A DNA stretch of 6,192 bases from Methanosarcinaceae archaeon (GTDB lineage: Archaea; Halobacteriota; Methanosarcinia; Methanosarcinales; Methanosarcinaceae): NCBI GenBank assembly GCA_017613335.1, contig JAGAEB010000085.1, positions 1-6,192 of the forward strand, read 5' to 3'. Both the position numbers and the translations under genes were made by a program. The notes beneath the pieces are model-generated. The model did no database searches, had not been told where the DNA came from, and saw only the letters and a program-made list of their open reading frames with translations. Shown one piece after another: positions 1-4,876 of this stretch; the stretch's first letter is position 1, and the number at the start of each line of letters is the position of its first letter.

Positions 1-2
1 AA

Positions 3-186
3 AGTTTCAAATCGGAATTCGCAAACCATGAGAAATTCAGATCGATAAAAGAAGCAGAAGACAAGATCAGACAATGGATTAATCAATACTACAATTATGA
101 CAGATTGCATTCATCGATAGGGTATATGCCGCCGGGCATATGCCACTATCTCAATATTTGCGGTTTATTGTGTCCGCGAAAAGTAG
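3..186 (+). pseudogene. IS3-like transposase, C-terminal remnant (5' end outside window)
   Basis: The frame starting at base 3 encodes SFKSEFANHEKF, then a helix-like IKEAEDKIRQWINQYYN, then YDRLHSSIGYMPP. This is the end of the rve/DDE integrase core as seen in IS3-family (OrfB-type) transposases; the catalytic Asp-Asp-Glu residues would lie upstream of the window. After MPP the frame no longer resembles the family and stays open far into the flanking DNA, to base 761. If one G of the GGG run at 134-136 is removed, the protein continues as AYATISIF and stops at TAG 184-186, close to the likely IS end. I therefore read it as a frameshifted copy, although some IS transposases do lack their own stop. 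It converges on the minus-strand symporter and has no functional link to it. The family assignment is fairly sure; the frameshift is an inference. Confidence 0.7.
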
Positions 187-195
187 TATATACCA
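165..195 (+). mobile_element. Probable right end of the IS3-like element
   Basis: The segment after the transposase reads TTATTGTGTCCGCGAAAAGT and ends in TATATACCA, directly abutting a pure A/G tract that begins at base 195. IS3-type elements usually end in CA (their left ends begin with TG) and often carry a TGTCC-like motif in the inverted repeat. The abrupt change in composition at 194-195 makes this the best candidate for the element's boundary. The left inverted repeat is outside the window, so the boundary cannot be confirmed by matching ends or by a target duplication. Confidence 0.4.
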
Positions 196-264
196 GGAAA
201 AAGAAGAGAGAAAAAAGAAGAGAGGAAAGAAGGAGAAAAAAGAAGAAAGGAAAGAAAAGAGGAA
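195..264. repeat. 70-nt polypurine/polypyrimidine tract
   Basis: Every base from 195 to 264 is A or G on the plus strand, in irregular mixtures of GAAA, GAGA and AAGAAG. On the minus strand this is a 70-nt C/T tract beginning about 85 nt after the symporter stop, rich in TTTTTT and TTTCTTT stretches. It could act as the U-rich part of an archaeal terminator for the symporter transcript, and as mirror-like polypurine DNA it could adopt unusual structures. It sits exactly between the presumed IS end and the symporter's 3' hairpin. Confidence 0.7.
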
Positions 265-290
265 CAGACCGGCCGGAATTCCGGGGGAGT

Positions 291-312
291 CGGGACCCTG
301 AGGAGGGTCCCG
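291..312 (-). terminator. Hairpin downstream of the symporter, likely 3' end element
   Basis: CGGGACCCT (291-299) and AGGGTCCCG (304-312) form a perfect 9-bp stem with a 4-nt loop, 37 nt after the symporter stop codon. On the minus strand the stem is not directly followed by U residues, but a long pyrimidine tract starts about 27 nt further on. On the plus strand it is followed by TTTT (313-316), so it could equally stop transcription coming from the insertion element. A bidirectional terminator between convergent units is the likely role. A 12-bp palindrome, CCGGAATTCCGG, lies at 273-284 between the hairpin and the pyrimidine tract. Confidence 0.5.
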
Positions 313-349
313 TTTTCCCGGAGAGGCATCTTGCCGTCCTTCTTTTATT

Positions 350-1972
350 TCAGGCTTCGGCGGGTGTTTCTGCACCTGCTTCCGCATTCGTGTTCTCGGT
401 GAAGAGACCATCAACGAAATCGCTGTCGAGCGGTTTTGTGAGCAGGCTGACGACGATGGCGGTGATGATGGAGAGCGGTGTGGCGATGAGGATCGGATCG
501 ACGAGGGTCCAGGTTCCGGTCAGGAGCGTCGGCGTGCCGAAGAGAGCCTGGCAGATGCCGAGCGGTATTGCTTCGGATGCGTGGACGAAAGCGTACCAGG
601 CGAAGCATGAGAGGAGGCCGACAACGATACTTGAGATTGCGCCGGCTCTGGTCATTCTCTTCCAGAAGAGACCGCCTGCGTATGCCGGCAGGAAGGCTGC
701 CGTACACATTCCCATGAACATGGAAGTGGCTCTGGCGATGATGTTTCCCGGAAGGATGTAGGCCAGGACGAGTGCGAAGATGATCGTGAGGATGATACCC
801 ATGCGTGTGAAGAGCGTCGCAGATCCGATGTTCTTCTTTGTCTTGTTCATCAGGTTGTGGATGACATCGTAGCCGACGGCCGTTCCCATGGTGTGGAACT
901 GTGCGCCTGCCGTGGACATGGCTGCTGAGAGGAGAGCCAGTGTGAAGACGAGCAGGAAGACTTCCGGGGTGAATTCGTTGAGGAAGACCGGGATGATCTG
1001 GTCTGCGTTGCCGCCGACGTATTCGAGCGCGGTGACGCCGTAGGTTGAGATGAAGTAGTTGTTGGAGAGAGATCCGACGATGTAGGCGACGGCTGCCATC
1101 ATGAAGATGAACGGTCCGCCGGCGAGGACGGCTCTTTTGAGGGACTTGTTGTCTTTGACCATCATGAAACGGACAGCCATCTGCGGCTGTGCGATGATAC
1201 CGATACCGACACCGAGTGTCAGGGAGGAGATCATCGTCCACCAGATCTCAGAGCCGAAAGCGGGCATGGAAGTCCAGCCGCGGTGACCGGCATCGACAAG
1301 CGCCTGCGGGACAAGGGAAGCAGACTGAGTCAGGAAGGTGTGCGCTTCAATGATGCCGCCCAGTTTCATGTATGTGTAGACCAGAAGGAAACCCATACCG
1401 AGGATCATGATGGAAGCCTGGAAAGCATCGGTGTACATGACAGAGAGCATACCGCCGACAATGACGTAGATCGCGACGACGACGACGAAGACAGCCAGGG
1501 CCGTCTCGTAAGTCAGACCGAAAGTCGTTTCGATGTAGCGGGCGGAGGCGATCAGGACACTGGCCGCGTAAAGCGGCATGGTGAAGGTGATGATGATCCC
1601 GACAAAGGACTGGAGTTTTGAGGAGCCGTATCTTTTGCCGAGGAATTCAGGGAAAGTGGATGCTTTGAGTTTTTTGCCGATCACACGCATCTTCGGACCG
1701 AAGACGAGGAAGGCAATAATGATACCGACGAGGATATTCAGGAAAGCCAGCCACAGAAGACCCATACCGAGCTTGGCGGCCATTCCGCCGAAGCCGATGA
1801 TCGCAGAGGTACTGATGAAAGCGGCGCCGTAGGACAGCGCCATCACGACAGAGTTGGCTTTTCTTCCGGCGAGCATGAAATCCGCATCGGATTTGGTGTG
1901 TTTGAAGCCGTACCAGGATAATCCGAAAATGACGGCGAGGTAAAGGACGACAAGAAGCTGAACATTGACCAT
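350..1972 (-). CDS. Solute:sodium symporter, SSS family (PutP/PanF-like)
   Basis: A 540-residue integral membrane protein of the SSS family (TC 2.A.21), which couples Na+ influx to uptake of a small solute such as an amino acid, carboxylate or vitamin. About 13 membrane segments are evident. Family marks: the AGRK segment and ALSYGAAFISTSAIIGFGG at residues 45-63, the signature GGMLSVMYTDAF at 173-184, the AQPQMAVRFM stretch at 261-270, and LLSAAMSTAG at 347-356, whose Ser-Thr matches the Na+-site region of PutP. LPAYAGGLFWKR at 428-439 is also typical. The C-terminal tail is acidic and alanine-rich. TTG (1984) and GTG (1981) lie in frame upstream, but ATG 1972 is preferred because GGTG stands 6 nt before it and MVNVQLL is a typical start. 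It lies 141 nt behind the small accessory gene and is probably co-transcribed with it. The substrate cannot be told from sequence alone. Confidence 0.93.
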   Translation of the reverse strand: MVNVQLLVVLYLAVIFGLSWYGFKHTKSDADFMLAGRKANSVVMALSYGAAFISTSAIIGFGGMAAKLGMGLLWLAFLNILVGIIIAFLVFGPKMRVIGKKLKASTFPEFLGKRYGSSKLQSFVGIIITFTMPLYAASVLIASARYIETTFGLTYETALAVFVVVVAIYVIVGGMLSVMYTDAFQASIMILGMGFLLVYTYMKLGGIIEAHTFLTQSASLVPQALVDAGHRGWTSMPAFGSEIWWTMISSLTLGVGIGIIAQPQMAVRFMMVKDNKSLKRAVLAGGPFIFMMAAVAYIVGSLSNNYFISTYGVTALEYVGGNADQIIPVFLNEFTPEVFLLVFTLALLSAAMSTAGAQFHTMGTAVGYDVIHNLMNKTKKNIGSATLFTRMGIILTIIFALVLAYILPGNIIARATSMFMGMCTAAFLPAYAGGLFWKRMTRAGAISSIVVGLLSCFAWYAFVHASEAIPLGICQALFGTPTLLTGTWTLVDPILIATPLSIITAIVVSLLTKPLDSDFVDGLFTENTNAEAGAETPAEA

Positions 1973-2009
1973 TGGAAACACCAATATGAACTGATTTGAT
2001 TTTTGAACG

Positions 2010-2029
2010 GCCGGTTAAAACTGACCGGC
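2010..2029 (-). other. Hairpin in the symporter 5' leader
   Basis: GCCGGT (2010-2015) and ACCGGC (2024-2029) form a 6-bp stem with an 8-nt loop, about 38 nt upstream of the symporter ATG. On the minus strand it is followed by an A-rich stretch rather than U, so it is not a classic terminator. It could affect RNA processing or stability between the accessory gene and the symporter. The stem is short and the functional reading is weak. Confidence 0.35.
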
Positions 2030-2039
2030 TCTGAGGGTT

Positions 2040-2095
2040 TTGTGATGAGTGAGTTGTGATGAGTGGATTGTGATGTGTGCGTTGCGATGAGTTTG
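2040..2095. repeat. Four 14-bp tandem repeats between accessory gene and symporter
   Basis: Four consecutive 14-bp units start at 2040, 2054, 2068 and 2082 with plus-strand consensus TTGTGATGAGTGNN. The first two share the full 12-base core, the third has one change in it and the fourth two (plus differences in the last two bases). On the transcript (minus) strand the array is A/C-rich (CACTCATCACAA), so it would be a poorly structured RNA spacer. The 14-bp period is not a multiple of three and no gene crosses it. It fills much of the 141-nt gap inside a presumed two-gene transcript. Possible roles are a repeated protein-binding site on DNA or RNA, or simply slippage-derived spacer. Confidence 0.85.
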
Positions 2096-2114
2096 CGGTA
2101 TTTTCTGTTTTTGG

Positions 2115-2225
2115 TCAGTCGGTATCATTCCAGTGTTTCAGTCCGTAGAGGAAACACCAGAGCGCACCGAAGAAACAGAGGAGATAAACGATTATGATAT
2201 AGGGATCTTCGATACCGAGAAACAT
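2115..2225 (-). CDS. Symporter small accessory protein, 36 aa
   Basis: A 36-residue membrane miniprotein. It begins MFLGIEDPY, has one hydrophobic helix at about residues 9-29 (IIIVYLLCFFGALWCFLYGL) and ends KHWNDTD. This layout, a short acidic Asp-Pro N-terminus, a single Cys-containing helix and a short polar end with Trp-Asn, is that of the 'symporter small accessory proteins' annotated just upstream of SSS symporters in methanogens. The position here, 141 nt before such a symporter, fits. It probably binds the transporter in the membrane, but its biochemical role is not established as far as I know. GAGG (2232-2235) stands 6 nt before ATG 2225. An in-frame ATG at 2237 would add four residues but overlaps that ribosome-binding site, so the inner start is preferred. 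Family and context make it convincing despite its size. Confidence 0.85.
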   Translation of the reverse strand: MFLGIEDPYIIIVYLLCFFGALWCFLYGLKHWNDTD

Positions 2226-2330
2226 AAAATGCCTCATTTGTTTTGTTGGATCTGTTTATGATGCTCTTTCCGGCGCTTGTGGCAAGTGTCAGACAGTAGC
2301 ATGATAACATGTGACATACAACAGATTTCT

Positions 2331-2340
2331 GATATTTAAA
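2331..2340 (-). promoter_or_regulatory. TATA box for the accessory protein-symporter unit
   Basis: The minus strand reads TTTAAATATC, close to the archaeal TATA consensus TTTATATA. It is the only clear TATA-like element in the spacer upstream of the accessory gene. A start site about 25 nt downstream, near 2310, would give a leader of roughly 85 nt. The purine-rich BRE expected just before the box is weak (CATTACC). The box is directly preceded, on the upstream side, by the phased A-tract array. Confidence 0.5.
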
Positions 2341-2349
2341 GGTAATGAT

Positions 2350-2417
2350 GAAAACGTCGGAAAATGATCCGAAAACGCGGGAAATTCCCGAAAAAAACGG
2401 AAAAACGGCCTGAAAAC
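2350..2417. promoter_or_regulatory. Phased A-tract array, predicted intrinsically bent DNA
   Basis: A-tracts on the plus strand, mostly preceded by G, begin at 2351, 2361, 2372, 2382, 2391, 2401 and 2413, giving spacings of 10, 11, 10, 9, 10 and 12. Tract lengths are 3 to 7. Tracts repeated at about one helical turn bend DNA, so this segment should be strongly curved. It lies immediately upstream of the TATA box at 2331-2340 on the minus strand. Further, less regular GAAAA tracts continue to about 2514. A role in promoter activity or in binding chromatin proteins is inference. Confidence 0.6.
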
Positions 2418-2550
2418 AGTGCATTCCGGAAGAATATCCGGAAATATCCCCGGGAGATGCCCTGGTGAAAACAGGAAAATGCGCCCGCAGTGTTCAGGGA
2501 CCGATAACGGAAAACAGACGTGTACATGAGACCACATGAGATCCTGCCGG
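2418..2550. other. Non-coding spacer between rps2 terminator and bent DNA
   Basis: No convincing gene is visible in this part of the spacer between the rps2 stop and the accessory gene. It holds scattered GAAAA tracts (2467-2471, 2475-2479, 2510-2514) and short palindromes such as TTCCGGAA near 2424-2431 and the CCCCGGGG-like sequence near 2448. Open frames here are Phe/Pro/Arg-rich on the minus strand, a by-product of the TTTTCC-rich composition, and show no ribosome-binding site or protein-like pattern. Confidence 0.5.
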
Positions 2551-2592
2551 AAAATAAAAAAAAAACCTGAAGAGCGGATGAAGCTCTTCAGG
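2551..2592 (-). terminator. Intrinsic-type terminator of the ribosomal operon
   Basis: CCTGAAGAGC (2566-2575) and GCTCTTCAGG (2583-2592) form a perfect 10-bp stem with a 7-nt loop. On the minus strand the stem is followed at once by ten T, an A and four more T (2565 down to 2551). It begins 33 nt after the rps2 stop codon. This looks exactly like a bacterial rho-independent terminator; in archaea the U-run alone is normally sufficient, and the hairpin may also protect the mRNA 3' end. Confidence 0.88.
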
Positions 2593-2625
2593 CAAATGCG
2601 GATATGTAAAATATAAACAGTATGA

Positions 2626-3252
2626 TCAAAGCGGAACTTCGAAGTCGCTTAATGCTGCGGAGAAGTGCGTGCCGTTGAGTCTGCAGACTTCTCTGGAAAG
2701 GAGCCAGTAAACGAGGGAGAGCGCTTTTCTTCCTTTGTTGTTGGTCGGGATGACCAGGTCAACGTTGGTGGTCAGGTTGTTGGAGTCGCAGAGAGCGATG
2801 ACCGGAACGTTGATGTCGCAGGCCTCTTTGATGACCTGGGCGTCTCCGAACGGATCGGTCACGATGACGATCTCGGGTTCGAAGTAGTTGTCCATCTTCG
2901 GGTTGGTGAGCATACCCGGAATGAATCTTCCGATGGCAGATCTGCAGCCCGTGGATTTGGCGAACATTCTGGACGGGTACTGGCCGTACTGTCTGGAAGA
3001 GACGACGAGGACTCTGGAGATGTCGTATTTAGAGATCATTTTTGCCGCAGCGATGATCCTTTCGTCGGTTGCGTGGATGTCGAGAACGTAAAGACCGTCC
3101 GTTCTGACACGGTAGACGAAGCGCATCATGTCTTTGGTTTTCTGCTGTGTGCCGATGTGGACACCGGCTGCGAGGTAGTCGTCGATTGAGACGAGATAGG
3201 ATTCTCCGGTGGTTTCCGGAGCAACATTTTCTGTAACCTGTTCATTTTCCAT
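2626..3252 (-). CDS. rps2: Small-subunit ribosomal protein uS2 (archaeal S2/SA type)
   Basis: A 208-residue, full-length archaeal uS2, a component of the 30S subunit on its solvent side. After a short acidic N-terminal extension (about 20 residues) the family pattern begins: YLAAGVHIGTQQKTKDM at about 28-44, then LYVLDIHATDERI, the SRQYGQYPSRMFAKSTG segment, GRFIPGMLTNP, EPEIVIVTDP, and INVPVIALCDSNNLTTNVD followed by PTNNKGRKALSLVYWLL near the end. AGGTGA stands 4 nt before the ATG. It is the last gene of the cluster and is followed by a strong terminator. A 264-nt gap separates it from rpoK; in many euryarchaea enolase occupies this place, so rps2 may have its own promoter here. Confidence 0.97.
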   Translation of the reverse strand: MENEQVTENVAPETTGESYLVSIDDYLAAGVHIGTQQKTKDMMRFVYRVRTDGLYVLDIHATDERIIAAAKMISKYDISRVLVVSSRQYGQYPSRMFAKSTGCRSAIGRFIPGMLTNPKMDNYFEPEIVIVTDPFGDAQVIKEACDINVPVIALCDSNNLTTNVDLVIPTNNKGRKALSLVYWLLSREVCRLNGTHFSAALSDFEVPL

Positions 3253-3301
3253 TAAATCACCTGAAAGGTCTGATCAAAAATTTCTTCCTTAAGTAAAGTA
3301 A

Positions 3302-3320
3302 AATCCGGACGACCCGGATT
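3302..3320 (-). other. Hairpin in the rps2 leader, terminator- or attenuator-like
   Basis: AATCCGG (3302-3308) and CCGGATT (3314-3320) form a perfect 7-bp stem with a 5-nt loop, about 50 nt upstream of the rps2 start. On the minus strand it is followed by TTACTTTACTT, a moderately U-rich stretch. It could end read-through transcripts from rpoK or act as an attenuating leader element for rps2. Evidence is structural only. Confidence 0.4.
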
Positions 3321-3372
3321 CTACGGGGTATTGTAACCGGAATCAGATCCGCATCACGGAATGGCCGTTGAT

Positions 3373-3439
3373 GATCAGCGATCATTTCTGATCAGTGATC
3401 GTTCAGAGCAATGATCATTTCAGATCAATGATCCGATCA
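3373..3439. repeat. GATC-rich 17-bp tandem repeat array between rpoK and rps2
   Basis: Four degenerate units start at 3373, 3390, 3406 and 3423, of 17, 16, 17 and 17 bp, with approximate consensus GATCARTGATCATTTCA. Eight GATC tetranucleotides fall within 66 bp (3373, 3380, 3390, 3397, 3413, 3423, 3430, 3435), several of them inside TGATCA or ATGATCAT palindromes. The array lies in the 264-nt gap between rpoK and rps2, where I see no gene. It could be a multi-site operator or a cluster of methylation targets; both are inference. Confidence 0.75.
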
Positions 3440-3470
3440 GCAGCCGTCTGACGGGAATTCAGGTCCGGTT

Positions 3471-3485
3471 AAAATAAAAAATAAA
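3471..3485 (-). terminator. U-rich tract after rpoK
   Basis: The minus strand reads TTTATTTTTTATTTT, beginning 31 nt after the rpoK stop codon. Such U-rich tracts are sufficient terminators in archaea, so part of the operon transcript probably ends here. The same tract could alternatively serve as a TATA element for a separate rps2 transcript, with a start near 3450. No strong hairpin precedes it. Confidence 0.5.
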
Positions 3486-3516
3486 TGTGCGATTCGGGAC
3501 AAAAGGACACGCTGTT

Positions 3517-3732
3517 TCAGGTCTTGGAGTAAGACTTGGAAGAGGAGACTCTTTTGACCGTGACAGGAATAATGCCTTTGTTGAACTCATCGAGAGCGAT
3601 GAACAGCGGATCGTCATCGGACTGTTCAAATGAATTGATCAGAACCGGCGCGCCCATTGAGATCTGAAGCGCGCGGGCGCCGATGATCCGGGCTCTTTCA
3701 AAGCGCGTATATTCCTGAATCTGAATTGTCAT
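3517..3732 (-). CDS. rpoK: DNA-directed RNA polymerase subunit Rpo6 (RpoK)
   Basis: A 71-residue archaeal RNA polymerase subunit, counterpart of eukaryotic Rpb6 and bacterial omega, which helps fold and stabilise the large subunit near the clamp. The core EYTRFERARIIGARALQISMGAPVLI (residues 7-32, numbering from ATG 3732) is diagnostic, followed by DDDPLFIALDEFNKGIIPVTVKR. A Ser/Lys-rich tail (SSSKSYSKT) extends it beyond the usual length of about 55-60 residues. An in-frame GTG at 3741 lies inside the AGGTGA ribosome-binding site, so ATG 3732, 5 nt after it, is the likely start. It follows rpoN with a 93-nt gap containing a strong hairpin and precedes rps2 by 264 nt. Confidence 0.95.
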   Translation of the reverse strand: MTIQIQEYTRFERARIIGARALQISMGAPVLINSFEQSDDDPLFIALDEFNKGIIPVTVKRVSSSKSYSKT

Positions 3733-3772
3733 ACCATTCACCTGATCCTATGATATTTTACGGTAAAAACCG

Positions 3773-3809
3773 GCAGATCCGTCAGATTCTGAACGGATCT
3801 GCGTGACGG
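3773..3809 (-). promoter_or_regulatory. Competing hairpins between rpoN and rpoK
   Basis: GCAGATCCGT (3773-3782) and ACGGATCTGC (3793-3802) form a perfect 10-bp stem with a 10-nt loop. On the minus strand it is followed by CGGTTTTTACCG, giving a terminator-like stem plus five U. A second pairing, CCGTCA (3779-3784) with TGACGG (3804-3809), uses part of the same left arm and excludes the first. A TATA-like TAAAATATC follows close by, so the gap may also hold an internal promoter for rpoK. Its role as an attenuator or processing site is inference. Confidence 0.5.
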
Positions 3810-3825
3810 TTCCTGAGTAACCTGC

Positions 3826-4014
3826 TTACTGGTAGGGAGCAATGACATCGACGAGTTCGATGTGGCTCAGAAGCATACGGCGGCAGCAATAGCGGGTGAT
3901 CCCGAGATCATCGAGGACTTTTCCCGCATCTTCGCCGGCTTCTGTTCTTGCTTTAAATTCCTCCCAGCTGGCAGAGATGACTTTCCCGCATGAAAAACAG
4001 CGGACTGGTATCAT
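3826..4014 (-). CDS. rpoN: DNA-directed RNA polymerase subunit Rpo10 (RpoN)
   Basis: A 62-residue zinc-binding subunit of archaeal RNA polymerase, counterpart of Rpb10, sitting in the Rpo3/Rpo11 assembly platform. It starts with the invariant MIPVRCFSCGKVI; the four zinc ligands are Cys6, Cys9 and the adjacent pair Cys43-Cys44 in RYCCRRMLLSH. Length and sequence are fully typical. This RpoN is unrelated to the bacterial sigma-54 factor of the same name. The gene begins 11 nt after the rps9 stop, with an imperfect AGGCGA ribosome-binding site overlapping the end of rps9, which suggests translational coupling. Confidence 0.96.
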   Translation of the reverse strand: MIPVRCFSCGKVISASWEEFKARTEAGEDAGKVLDDLGITRYCCRRMLLSHIELVDVIAPYQ

Positions 4015-4025
4015 GGTTTCTCGCC

Positions 4026-4433
4026 TTACCTGTAAGACTTCTGGTATCTGGCTCTTGCGCCCGGACCACCGAAGTATTTCGGCTCCTTCTGTCTGGAGTC
4101 GCTGACAAGGAGGCTTCTGTCGTATTCTGCAAAGGCATCTTTAACGGCAGGATCATTGGTGAATTCAACAATACCTTTTGCGATCGCGGTTCTGGCTGCG
4201 TTTGCCTGACCGATGAATCCGCCGCCGCTGACAGTCACGAAGATGTCGAGCTTGGAGACGACGTCGTCGCCTGCGATTCTGAGCGGTTCGGAGATTTTCT
4301 GGTTGGCGATGAAGTTTCCGTAGACCGGAAGGGCAACCTTGTTGATCCTGACGATGCCGGTACCGGCTTTGACGGTGGCTCTGGCAACGGCAGTCTTGTG
4401 TTTACCTGAAGTGTTGACAACTTTTTCTGACAT
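4026..4433 (-). CDS. rps9: Small-subunit ribosomal protein uS9
   Basis: A 135-residue uS9 of archaeal type, part of the head of the 30S subunit. Visible marks are SGKHKTAVARATVKAGTG near the N-terminus, the VSGGGFIGQANAARTAIAKGI segment at about 68-88, LLVSDSRQKEPKYFGGPGARAR and the C-terminal RYQKSYR. The C-terminal Lys-Arg tail of this family reaches the P-site tRNA. GGAG lies 9 nt before the ATG and directly abuts the rpl13 stop codon, leaving a 13-nt gap. The position between rpl13 and rpoN is conserved in archaea. Confidence 0.97.
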   Translation of the reverse strand: MSEKVVNTSGKHKTAVARATVKAGTGIVRINKVALPVYGNFIANQKISEPLRIAGDDVVSKLDIFVTVSGGGFIGQANAARTAIAKGIVEFTNDPAVKDAFAEYDRSLLVSDSRQKEPKYFGGPGARARYQKSYR

Positions 4434-4446
4434 TTAACCCATCTCC

Positions 4447-4866
4447 TTAGAAGTCGGAACCGAGTTTTCTGCTCACATCGCCCAGGCGGACGTATTTTCT
4501 GGAGCTGAGACGGCTCATGGCTGCTGCTTCGATCGTTTCGGCTTCTTTGCCGGCGAACTGTGCCGGGACACCGACGTGAACCTTCAGGTTTGCCATGGCT
4601 TTTCTGCCGCTTTCTCTCTTGTACGGGAGCATACCGCGGACGGTTCTCTTGAGAATTCTTTCCGGTCTCTTCGGGAAGTACGGACCGTATTCGGCGGAAC
4701 CGATTTCCATGATGTCGCGGTATTCTCTGAAGATCGTGCCGCTTCTTCCGGAGACGACGGCCATTTCGGCGTTGATGATGTCAATCTTTTCACCGGCGAG
4801 GAGTCTTGTGGCAACGGTGCTTGCCAGACGGCCCAAAATTAATCCGTTTGCATCGATAATTGTCAT
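4447..4866 (-). CDS. rpl13: Large-subunit ribosomal protein uL13
   Basis: A 139-residue uL13, a 50S protein of archaeal/eukaryotic type. The N-terminus MTIIDANGLILGRLAS, the NAEMAVVSG strand at about 32-40, the Arg/Lys-rich KRPERILKRTVRGMLPYK, then SGRKAMANLKVHVGVP match the family. An in-frame GTG at 4875 precedes it, but ATG 4866 is placed 6 nt behind GAGGTG and gives the usual start, so the longer form was rejected. Only 10 nt separate it from the rpl18e stop, so the two are certainly co-transcribed. Confidence 0.96.
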   Translation of the reverse strand: MTIIDANGLILGRLASTVATRLLAGEKIDIINAEMAVVSGRSGTIFREYRDIMEIGSAEYGPYFPKRPERILKRTVRGMLPYKRESGRKAMANLKVHVGVPAQFAGKEAETIEAAAMSRLSSRKYVRLGDVSRKLGSDF

Positions 4867-4876
4867 GTTATGCACC

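Noticed and set aside
105..761. 218-codon plus-strand frame as an independent protein
   Set aside because: Its start lies inside the transposase remnant, the middle is encoded by a polypurine tract, and the rest is antisense to the symporter.
411..1241. 276-codon minus-strand frame rich in Arg, His and Pro
   Set aside because: It overlaps the symporter in another frame, has abnormal composition and no family pattern, whereas the symporter frame matches its family throughout.
2125..2424. 99-codon minus-strand frame overlapping the accessory gene
   Set aside because: It is out of frame with the recognisable accessory protein and crosses the bent DNA and promoter; no protein-like pattern.
2289..2537. 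82-codon minus-strand frame, Phe/Pro-rich
   Set aside because: It is a by-product of TTTTCC-rich DNA (the complement of the A-tracts), runs through the TATA box and lacks a ribosome-binding site.
3373..3439. Possible CRISPR array
   Set aside because: The repeat units are directly tandem, 16-17 bp and degenerate, with no spacers and no cas genes nearby.
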